From Sorghum bicolor (Eukaryota > Streptophyta > Magnoliopsida > Poales > Poaceae), in assembly GCF_000003195.3 (NCBI RefSeq), contig NC_012876.2:4506306-4570305 (forward strand): a DNA stretch of 64,000 bases. The letters are read 5' to 3'. Each line of letters opens with the position of its first letter. Within the stretch, counting starts at the first letter, position 1. Of the stretch, positions 54,780-64,000 are shown one piece after another. Both the position numbers and the translations under genes were made by a program. The notes below the pieces were generated by a model. That model was not told the origin of the DNA and did not search any database. It worked only from the letters and a program-made list of their open reading frames with translations.

Positions 54780-56197
54780 TATTTGCCGAGTGCCCCCGAT
54801 TTGTCACTCGACAAACAACGTTTTGTTTTTCTAAAAAAAGTCCTTGCATATTTTTTTTCTAAAAAAATCCATCTTTGCCGAGTAGCTTTGATCTGACATT
54901 CGGCAAAGCCACTTATTATGGAGTGCTAAATCGCAGGCACTCGTCAAAGATTTTTTTTTCTTAATTTCCTTTCTTGTATTTCTTAGGGTTGATTTTTTTT
55001 TTAAAAAAAGATTACTCGCTTTGCCGAGTGCCAAAGTAGAGCACTCGGCAATTTTTTTAATTTCCTTTCCAATATTTCTTAGGGTTAACATTTAAAAAAT
55101 ACACTCTTTGCCGAGTGCCCCTAACATGACACTCAGCAAAGCCTCTTTTTGTCGAGTGCTGACCCTAAGACACTCGACAAAGATCTTTAAAAAACATAAA
55201 AATCCCTTCGCTCTCTAGTTTCACTAGTTTCCTCAAATGTACTTTGATAATACCTTGTCAACAATGTATATTCAATGCTTCTACGGATATTAGACCATTA
55301 TTTCATGCCGTTATAGCTAAGATTCAATTTTCACAACTAAAATTCTATAATTGCTGCTAATAAATTAAAATTAGCAAATGGATCCAAAAAAATTACCAAA
55401 ATTTGATACGAAATAATCTCTGTTATCTATTGCCTATACAAAATGTTTCGAAGTCAAACCCCAAACACGACAGTCAATTTGACTCTAAATCTTACTAGAT
55501 CCTTGTCAACTCTATGAATCTTCTTCGGAGATACTTCGATTTGTAAGCATCATACGTGACAATTTGAGTGAAATCTTCTCAATTTTTTAGCACAACCTTC
55601 ACGTATGATATCATGACATCTTGATAAATTTTATGATTTTTAGACTTTGTTTGTTTTTTTAATTTGAAAACCATTCGGCCACACGTTCGTGGTCGTGTTT
55701 CCTAAAGAGGATATTGAAAATTTCTTCCTCGATATGGCCTCAGATTAGACTCAACATGTTCCTCGATATGGCCTCACATTAGATTGAATAACATGAACAT
55801 TATTTTTTAATTCATTAATTCCATTATTTGATTCACTTGCAATTTAAATTTGACTTATCCCGAAAAAAATCAACTGAATAAAATACATTAAAGAAATATA
55901 GTAAAAAGACCGAGAAAAATGGTACTGTGTGAGGACAACAGAACAAGTTTAGAAATCAGAAGGCAAAAAAAATGTTTGCCGAATATCAGAAAAGCTATTA
56001 CTGGGTTTGCCGAGTGTCAGATGTTGACAATTTTGCCGAGTGTATTTTATGTTTTACTCGGTAAAGAATATCTTTACCGAGTGTCAAGAGTTTGCCATGT
56101 ATTTTATGTCTGGCACTCGGCGTATGTGTTCTTTACCAAGTGTCCGATAAAAAACATATGACAATTACAGCAAAGACGTTGTTTCCGACCGGTAGTG
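54780..56197. mobile_element. CACTA element remnant with TTTGCCGAGTG subterminal repeats
   Basis: TTTGCCGAGTG and its reverse CACTCGGCAAAG recur many times in two clusters (54780-55190 and 55970-56140). The right end is CGTTGTTTCCGACCGGTAGTG, a CACTA terminus (inverted: CACTACCGGTCGG). A matching left terminus was not found; the left side seems truncated near the TA tract. The interior is AT-rich without transposase. Confidence 0.75.
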
Positions 56198-56253
56198 AAT
56201 ATAAAGTACCCGAATATATACGAGCGTATATTAGATAGCAACGACATAACTTA

Positions 56254-56496
56254 GGCTTTGTTTAGATACACCTAAAAATCCAAAACTTTACAAAATTTTC
56301 CGTCACATCGAATCTTGCGGCACATGCATAAAGTATTAAATATAGATAAAAAGAATAACTAATTACACAGTTTACCTGTAAATCACGAGACGAATCTTTT
56401 AAGCCTAGTTACTCTATAATTAGACAATGTTTGTCAAATAAAAACAAAAATGCTACAGTGTCAAAATCCAAAAACTTTTTGCATCTAAACAAGGCC
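56254..56496. mobile_element. MITE of the GGCCTTGTTTAG family
   Basis: GGCTTTGTTTAGATAC to GCATCTAAACAAGGCC with TTA on both sides (56251-56253, 56497-56499). Confidence 0.85.
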
Positions 56497-56689
56497 TTAC
56501 TTACTATAAGTAGTCTACACCGGATCAGACGAATCATTTGATTATCCACAAGTAGAAAGGTCATGCAGTCAATTCTACGTTTCTGGAAGACGGCCACATC
56601 ATCATCTAGATCAGCCGGCCAGACTGTACGCGTGTCCCCTTACAACTGATGAGATATCGAGCTTCTTCATTCATGGCTGTCTATTGGGT

Positions 56690-56866
56690 GCAGTTACTTT
56701 CGTGACAATACACATAATATTAAATATAAATTAAAAAATAATTAATAAATATGTATTTTACAAGATAAATCTTTTAACTTTACTTAATTCATGATTGGAC
56801 GAAAATTGTTATAGTTATAAATGTACTACAATAACTAAAAACTTTATTTTCCGAACTAAACAATAA
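56690..56866. mobile_element. Very diverged MITE of the same family
   Basis: Residual motifs (AATATTAAATATAAATTAAA, AGATAAATCTTTTAA, CCGAACTAAACAATA) in the right order. Ends not precise. Confidence 0.45.
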
Positions 56867-57143
56867 ATGTCATATATAATGCAGCTGTGTCTGTGACAGT
56901 GTGACGTGGCGGGTCATTAATTCGTCCTTGAACCGAATACGCAAATGATGATGGTTTCAACGTTCCTACACATGAGAAGAGAAGCTATCAAGCTACTAGA
57001 GCAAGCAACACCAGCCAAGGATGTAAAGGCAAGAGACAACGACAAGGCCGACGGACCGGAGAATATATGTTACAATCTCAATCGGTGAAGCTGACCCCCA
57101 TTATAATTATTTAAGGAAGAAGGAGAGCTGCATGCATGTACAC

Positions 57144-57417
57144 AGGGATGAAAATAATACGGATATTTTCCGATCGTATTCGGGACCGAATTCGTTTAGA
57201 GAGGTTTAGATCTGTCCGTATCCGAGTCCGAATGTTTAACATCCGATACCATATCCGTATCCGATTATTTAAATCGTATATTTGTGATGTCGACATCCAA
57301 TCATATCTTATCCGACATGATTGACATTATCCGTATTTAAATCCGAATCCGACCAGAAATATGAAAATAAATTTGATATCGATGATATCCGTCCGTATCC
57401 GATCCGTTTTCATCCCT
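57144..57417. mobile_element. hAT-type MITE
   Basis: AGGGATGAAAA at left, TTTTCATCCCT at right, with flanks ATGTACAC and ATGTACAG, an eight-base duplication with one mismatch. The interior is made of degenerate CCGTATCCGA/TCGGATACGG units. Confidence 0.75.
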
Positions 57418-57550
57418 ATGTACAGGCACTCGCAATACCGCTTTTGGTTCTCTTGGCTGTGCGTGTATCCATCTGGCGCCTGCTACCTGCCGCAATGCAT
57501 GCATACGCCCGCTGTTTTTGCTTATATATATATATATACAAAACCAACTA

Positions 57551-58800
57551 TTCCGTCCAAATCGAAGAGCCTGTGAAAACTCAAAAGGGGGGACAGAGCT
57601 TGCGTGGGCAGAGCTCGACGGATCAAAAAACGCAATCTGAATCACAATTCCTTATGAACAGAACCACGTCTTCGTCGGCCGAGCTATATCCATCGGTCAC
57701 TGTCCATGGTGGTACAATTCAACCAACTAGGTTTTCCCTAGCTATATATATACAGCAGGTCATCGTACACTAAGATCAGCGTAAATATTTGTAGGTATAT
57801 GTTGACGTAAGGATAAGTCACACAATTCACAAATAAAGAGCTAGAACGCTCGAATCACAAACGGATAGAGGCAACATGATTATGCCAAAACCGACCTACC
57901 CGGGTTCAGGAGTTGATCTAGCCGGTTTTCCTAAGATTTGTCCACCAACACCCCAGAGCAGGAAGTAACACATTTATGTGGTGAGGAACGACAAAGTTTT
58001 TAAGAAAACCATCAAAGGATAACTAATCATGTTTGCATGATGAAGAACGACTAATTTCTTGGCAAATTACCAAAAGAATTATTAAAGCTCTCACTTGAGA
58101 GGGACCTCGTCGGGGCAATAACATTGCTAAGTTACCCTTGGTCGTCCAACAAGTCTAGGCTTCTATCGGTGGTCGTCCAACAAGAACGACTAATTTTCCG
58201 TCCAAATCGAAGAGCGCGTCAAAACTCAAAAAGGGACAAAGCTTGGGTGGGTGGAGCTCGACGGATCAAAAAACGCAATCTGAATCACCCTTCCACCTTA
58301 CAAACGGAACCACGTCTTCATCGATCAGGATATCCATCGGTTGTTGTCCATGGTGGCACAATTCAACCAGCTAGGTTTTCCTTAGCTATATATATACAGC
58401 AGGCCATCGTACACTAAGATCAGAGTAAACACTGTAGGTATATGTTGACGTAAGGATAAGTCACATAATTCACAAATAAAGAGCTAGAACACTCGAATCA
58501 CAAATGGATAGAGGCGGCACAATTAAAAAACCGACCTATCTAGGTTTAGGAGTTAGCCTAGTCGGTTTTCCTAAGATTTGCCCAGGAACATCTAAGAGCA
58601 TCAAGTAACACACTTAGTGGTAAAGAACAAATCACCGAAGGATAACCAAATGTATTTACATGATGAAGAACAATTAGTTTTTAGGCAAACTAGCAAAGGA
58701 ATCGTCAAAGCTCTCAACCGAGAGGGGCCCAATCGAGGCATAGACGTCGCCAGGTTGCCCTAGGTTGGCCAACAAGTCTAGGGCACCATCCTTGGTCGTT
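57551..58800. repeat. Two-copy tandem duplication, period 645 bp
   Basis: Unit 1 begins TTCCGTCCAAATCGAAGAGC at 57551 and unit 2 with the same phrase at 58196. Shared landmarks include GAGCTCGACGGATCAAAAAA, TTAGCTATATATATACAGCA or near-identical text, and TATGTTGACGTAAGGATAAG. They remain aligned with small changes to about 58800. Each unit has a short frame ending RFSLAIYIQQ.IVH. I do not recognise the sequence; a retrotransposon LTR or untranslated region is possible. Confidence 0.8.
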
Positions 58801-59868
58801 GGATCAAGTAATGAACAATAACATAAGGTTTATGAGATTATCGCATGGATTAGACTAGTTTTTTATCGATTACGTGTATTGGATACCTCAATTGGTTGTG
58901 CTTTCACATTTATAAGAAGGGTGCAGTCTTAGCCCATGAGGAGTTGAAATGCCTTACAAAATACGTCAAAAGTAAAAATTAATCTTATACTGGACCATAA
59001 AGCTCGTCCTAGCTGACTTCCAAACCAGCCTAGCCTGTTCTTGTAGGGTGAAATCTTCCCGGGAGCGTAATTTCTTCATCTAGACCCCAAATTGGTCATT
59101 CCATATTTGTATTTTGACCATCTCAACGAGAGAAACATAATGATGATGTCAATTGTGCATTTTGACAAATCTACCAAACCTATACTAGCCTTTTCGTGAC
59201 CTGGACTAGTATGTATATGGTATATATGCCAGTATATACTCATAATTACATGTTTATATATATATTTCTTTTGAAATTGCCCTTCTTCTTTTTTCAAAAC
59301 ATTCATTACCAACTTTTGTTGATAAGAGGACAATAATAATTACAAGAGGTTTTAGCGTGAGAGGCGCCCTTTTTGCAAGGCATTCACAGTGAAATTACCC
59401 TTCGATTAGGTAGTTGGTGATGACCCCATGGCTAGTATTGGGCTTCTAATCCACTAGTGGTTTTTGTCTTTTTTTTTATTTCTATGGGCATAGAAGTAAA
59501 TTTGTTGTTGTAGGGTAAAACATGTGGTGCCAAGGCTAAAGGCAGAAGGTTGATGCTAAGAACAACATCGGTACAATCAGCTTAACCTGATGATGGGGAT
59601 GTTGGCTAGGAGTCCTAGGACGAGGGGAGGTGTGTGCAGAAGAGAGAATGGAAGGGAAAAAACTTAAGAAGATGAACAAATTTCATTGGGAGGTTAGAAA
59701 GGTCATTGGGGGTCATACTATACATATTTGATAGCCAAAATTGATTGCCTAAAATAAATGAAAACAATTGGCATTTGAAATATAGCAACTCTCTCTTTTT
59801 TAAAAAGAAGGTGGTAGGAGCGTTGTATTTCAATTAAGACAAAGATATAAAAATAGAAACACTATATT
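58801..59868. other. Spacer
   Basis: AT-rich, no gene or repeat end recognised. The part to the left of the gag fragment would be expected to hold pol, but none is readable. Confidence 0.35.
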
Positions 59869-60432
59869 TCAGCCTTTTGCTCTTCTTCCATCATCATTCT
59901 TGTATGTGCTCTTCTTAAGATGACCAGGCTCATTGCACTCATAGCATCTGATTTCTTCATTTGATCTTCTAGATGATTGTCTTCTTCTTCTTCCTCCACC
60001 ATAGCCTCTCTTCTTCATTAATTTTCCAAACCTCCACACAAAGAGAGCTATTTCTTCATCAATGTCACCACTAGAGCTCTCCTCATCATCATCACTATCA
60101 TCCACCTTCTTCTTGCTTTTGGTGGACTTTGTCTTGAATGCTATTATCTTCCTCTCTTTCCTCTTCTCATTCTCTTGCTCGTCACTTTTATCATCTTGAC
60201 CAAATGTGTCACAACTCACAAGTGATGATTTCTCCTGATACTTGTGTGAGAGTAAGGTTCTTCAGTCCTCCTCTCGAGATCATGCTGACAATGATCTTGT
60301 ACTTCTTGGGCGATGACTAAAAGAACTTGTGAGAGAAGTCTTCATTATCAACCATTTTTCCTAGGCTCATCAATCCATTGACAGACACATTGATCTTATG
60401 GAACATTTCTGGCACACTCTCTAGTGCCATCT
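59869..60432 (-). pseudogene. Copia gag fragment
   Basis: Minus strand reads EMALESVPEMFHKINVSVNG, LMSLGKMVDNEDFSHKF, then (with stops and a shift) PKKYKIIVSMI and, in the frame ending 59869, a charged part (SDDDEESSSGDIDEEIALFV) and RCYECNEPGHLKKSTY. This is the UBN2-type gag of Copia elements with its zinc knuckle. The fourth knuckle ligand, a cysteine, is missing. There is no protease, integrase or reverse transcriptase next to it. Confidence 0.75.
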
Positions 60433-61274
60433 CTGTACCACAAGAGAGCTCCCATGAACATTGGAGCCCAAAGCTCAAGAAATAAAACACCCCAGACTAG
60501 AGTACAAGTTCCTTAGGGATTTTAAGAATTAATCTGGATTGAAAAGAATCTAATATGTTTTATTTAATTATATATATGTGCTTGTATGTATGTTAAAAGC
60601 CCCTAGAATGTTATGGTGTCTTTTATCGCTAATTTTGATTTGTAACTGGAAATGTGTGTGCTGTGTGCTTCCTTCTATAATTCTCGAGAACACGCAAAAG
60701 ACTTAACGTACGTGTTATCTCGTGTATCATTACGTGTACTCTTGCCCTCGCTTGCAATGATTCATCATCGAATGATCGATCTTTATTATTAAACACTTGA
60801 CGAGTGCTAGTATACTATAACTACTACTAGTCTATTAGCACTGTTTACACGGGTGAGTTGGCTGGATGCTAGTAAATAGCGTGATCTGTGTGTCCGCTTG
60901 CGCTCTCGTCTCGTGTCATTGTAATTGTATAGTTGTAGCCTAGCCTTCCCCAGATGGTACCTTGCATCCCCTACCATGCATGCATATGCATCTCTGTCGT
61001 CCAGTCCAAGTCATCACTCATCACACACTGACACTGTGTGGTCGACAGCACGAGAGATCGAAATGAAGGGAGACACGAAGAAAACCATGCACCAGAAAGC
61101 GCCACAACGCCATCATATCATCATATCATGGAAAATGGATTGATGAAATGGAATAGCTAGGATAGGGTACGTGTGTATATATCGTCACCGACACAGCTAT
61201 AGCAACACATATATATTAATCTCCTGTAGTTAATAGTGCATTATCCGCAACAACAACAAAACACACACACATAC
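60433..61274. other. Spacer
   Basis: No gene, promoter or complete repeat recognised. A short (AC)n run precedes the next MITE. Confidence 0.4.
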
Positions 61275-61500
61275 GCCTTGTTTAGTTCACCAAAAAACCA
61301 AAAACTTTTCAAGATTCCCCGTCACATCGAATATTACGGTACATGCATGAAGCATTAAATATAATAAAAAACAATAACAGTTTACATGTAAATCGTGAGA
61401 TGAATCTTTTAAACCTAGTTAGTCCATAATTGGGCAATATTTGCCACAAATAAATGAAAGTGCTACAGTGTCCTGAACCAAAAAATTTTGCAAACTAATA
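61275..61500. mobile_element. MITE of the GGCCTTGTTTAG family, right end damaged
   Basis: GCCTTGTTTAGTTCACC at left with internal motifs (ACATGCATGAAGCATTAAAT). At right only TTTTGCAAACTAATA remains. An internal deletion is visible after ATTAAATATAAT. Confidence 0.7.
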
Positions 61501-62371
61501 GTGTGTGATGATCGTCCAGCCGACCCCCAGCCGTTTCCGGAACGGCCACACGTACGTCGCACGGCGTCACTGGAATTTTCCTAGCTTTTTTGCGGTACGT
61601 GTGCTCATGTGTGAAAATGTGATGAGTGATCACACTTCACTCTCGAACAAATATAACAGAGCTTCAAGAAGACTTCAAGTCTTTGGGCGGCGCGGCGTCA
61701 CCTAATAACCGGACTTGAAACTAGCTTCTTGAAAGTCTTCGCTGGTTTTCCCGTACCTTTACTTACCTACGTGCTTCCTTCATGTTTAGGTTACCTACAA
61801 CTACTCATTTAAGTTTATCTGTTGAGTCTGTCAACCATTATATATACTATCGACTTGCAGTTTAATTAGCACCGGTTTCGGAAAGAGCTGTTTTCATATC
61901 TTTCTTCACAAGATAAACTAGAAGACGTGAGTTGAGTCTTCTTCGTGCCCTGTACGTATTAAGGAGCTAGAGCCTAGAGCTAAGTAAAGATTCATCGTTA
62001 GTGCTCCACTCTCTTATTTTTAGCTTCAACTCCTTAATTCTCCAATAGAATGACTCTGTTGCAGTGACAGAGAAATTTCAATATTTGACCTTAAATTCAT
62101 ATGCCCCTCAAGATTTGACATTTAATTTGTGAGTCTTTCAAAATACAACCCTGGCCATGTCAATTATTTTAATTTGAGGGACTCTTCTCTTTTCTTAATT
62201 CTAATATATTCTTTACACTATTTGGGGCATATGGGGAAAGACCTTTGTGGCCCTCCTTTACAAAGAAGGATTTTCCCCTTCGCTTTGTTCCCTTGGCTTG
62301 GACTCGCGAACCGAGTCGTGCACGGGGCATCACAACTGGCGATGGGAGCTGCAGGTGCTCAACCTCCGTGA
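61501..62371. other. Spacer
   Basis: Nothing supported; short frames only. Confidence 0.4.
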
Positions 62372-62507
62372 ATTGTTTAGATGTTGTCGTATTCACTTCA
62401 ATCCATGTCTGTTGGTGTGGATTAGGGTGGAATTTAGTTCAAGTTCCACTCCAATCCACCTCAACACATGTGGATTGATGTGAATCCGACAACATCTAAA
62501 CAAGGCC
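62372..62507. mobile_element. Foldback MITE, long near-perfect hairpin
   Basis: Left arm GTTTAGATGTTGTCGTATTC pairs with the right arm (inverted GTTTAGATGTTGTCGGATTC), continuing with CACTTCAATCCA / CACATCAATCCA and GTGGATTAGGGTGGAA / GTGGATTGGAGTGGAA, almost 60 bases on each side. TGA lies on both flanks (62369-62371, 62508-62510). The right terminus CTAAACAAGGCC is like that of the main MITE family but the interior is different. Confidence 0.8.
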
Positions 62508-62832
62508 TGAAGTGGAAAACAACCACAACCGACGCAGCGGTGAAACCTATGAAGTGACTTTGCATTTTGACACCTACCTGGACAAACCCTTTCCGACGTC
62601 CGCACACGAAGTGGACTTGTTTTTTTGATTCTCATGAACCTTATTTTGTGTACTCCTATGAAACTTTGATTCTTTCTCTTTAATATCATGTCAATATATT
62701 TGCTAAACTCTCATATAATTTTCCATGACGAGCTTAACTAGTGAGAAACTGTTTCAGAAAACGCAACCAAACGGCTTGAAAACCTTGCCAAGCTAGATTC
62801 ATAGGTCTGGACTCTGCGATGGCTCTGTCCGT
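62508..62832. other. Spacer
   Basis: No gene or repeat boundary seen. Confidence 0.4.
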
Positions 62833-64000
62833 TGTAACACCCTAAATTTTGCAAGTCTTTGAAATAGAAGAATTGAATTTAATTTGGTATCTTGTGCTCA
62901 TGAAAATATAGGAGAAATAATATTTTTCATTAAATTAAAATTTATTAAAGGATTTAGCAACATGATTGTGCATCATTTTTGGGCATATATTTTATTGAAT
63001 TGTGTGGATTTAATTTAAGTTGAACATAAGTCAAACTGATTTTTTTTAAAATGATTTTCAAATTTGTTTTTGAAAATGGCTTTGGAATAAAAGAAGGGAA
63101 AATAGAAAAAAAAAGACAAAACCCTTTCCTCCCCCTCTTCCTGGCTCGAAGGCCCAAACCCCCTCTCCCCACTCGCGGCCCGCCAGTGCATCTCCCCTCC
63201 TTTCTTCGCGCTGCGGCCCACAGTGGAGCAACCGGCCCAGCTCGCCCCCCCGCGCGCCTCCCCATCTCTCTGGCTGGCGAGCAGGCCCCACCCCTTCTTT
63301 CACCGCCAGTCGGGTCCCACGCGACAGATCTTCCCCATCTCCTCCTTCCTTCTTCATGAGACGGAGCCGAGCCAGACTCCGGTTCTTCTTTCCCTGCGTG
63401 GAGCCAACCGAAATCTTTCAATCCCGAAAACCTCAGAGTTTCTTGCTATAACGTGTCCTATAAAGTTTCTAGCGTCGCGCCGCACCCAGTTTTTCCCTTC
63501 TATGCCGTAAAAACCGAACCCTAGGCGCCCTATTTGAGCTCGGTTAGATCTCACCGAGCCGCACACCTTTCCCAACGCGGCGCGAGCTCCCTGCTGCCTT
63601 TCGGCCCGAGCTTAGTGCCTTGGTGAATTCGCCTTTTCCTCCTCTACGCGCCCATGTCCTCGGTTGTGTTTTTGGTGCTTGGAAACGTCACCTTCGCGTG
63701 CGCCGGCAAGCTTCGCGGCGGTGCTCATGGCGCGCCACCGTGCCGGAGCTCTGGGAGGTGGCCGGCCGGCCGGTGCGGCTGCGGGATGGATCGGGAGCCG
63801 TCCGATTGGAGATCGGCGGCCGAGAAAAGAAGTTACCGGTTCGCTGGTTATTTTGCCAAAGAGTCCCCGGAAAAATTGGCATATCAACCCGCAGTCCTAG
63901 CGCCTTCCCTGAAGTACGTTTTCTCGCTTGGAATACGTATTCCTGATCAGTTGAGTTCAAAATACGTTTTCTGAATTTACAGTTTTGCCACTAGGACTGT
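62833..64000 (+). mobile_element. Probable LTR of a Gypsy retrotransposon, cut by the window end
   Basis: Begins TGTAACACCCTAAATTTTG, a start typical of grass Gypsy LTRs (Del/Tekay-like). It changes from AT-rich to GC-rich at about 63120, with CTCTCCC-type leader sequence. No internal region, primer-binding site or second LTR is in the window, so strand and identity are tentative. Confidence 0.45.

Noticed and set aside
1..64000. CRISPR arrays, operons, bacterial terminators or riboswitches
   Set aside because: The sequence is plant nuclear with introns and eukaryotic transposons; no regularly spaced short repeats of CRISPR type were seen.

Overview
The window reads as nuclear DNA of a panicoid grass. 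Sorghum bicolor or a close relative is the best guess, because the same short inverted-repeat element (termini GGCCTTGTTTAG...CTAAACAAGGCC) recurs about 15 times, grass-type CACTA, Helitron, Stowaway and LINE elements are abundant, and genes are GC-rich islands in AT-rich repeats. The species call is inference; no search was run.

Layout. 0-2.9 kb: 5' six exons of a VAP27-type MSP-domain gene on the minus strand, its 3' end lying off the window. 5.7-7.9 kb: a Helitron that carries a nearly complete but decayed copy of N-acetylglucosaminyltransferase II. 8.3-11 kb: an intact intronless MATH-domain gene and, in opposite orientation, a broken paralogue. 11.3-12 kb: foldback elements inside (TA)n tracts. 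14.2 kb: a small membrane-protein gene. 14.8-18.2 kb: Ty3/Gypsy remnants with a long antisense gene. 18.5-19.1 kb: nested MITEs. 19.4-21 kb: a CYP71-clan P450 with a frameshift. 22-28.3 kb: decayed fragments (CDPK-like exons, hAT transposase, F-box). 29-37 kb: a full-length L1-type LINE with intact target-site duplication. 38-46.5 kb: the gene-richest part, with three small membrane-protein genes and prefoldin subunit 2. 47-62.5 kb: MULE, CACTA, hAT and PIF/Harbinger-type elements, a 645-bp tandem duplication and a Copia gag fragment. 62.8 kb to the end: probable start of an LTR.

Functional genes that look intact are VAP27 (ER membrane contact sites), the MATH gene, prefoldin 2 (cytosolic chaperone) and the small membrane proteins at 38.4, 40.8 and 46.2 kb. 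They show no shared pathway. The most interesting group is the set of four short proteins, each a hydrophobic glycine-spaced N-terminal segment followed by a charged tail. The two at 40.8 and 46.2 kb carry an AQNYxVPNI motif resembling the animal mitochondrial microprotein STMP1 and share a palindrome in their upstream regions. Much of the rest is a record of transposition: gene capture by a Helitron, a MITE touching a splice donor, nested MITEs, and a LINE whose only ORF2 lesions are three stop codons consistent with C-to-T change.
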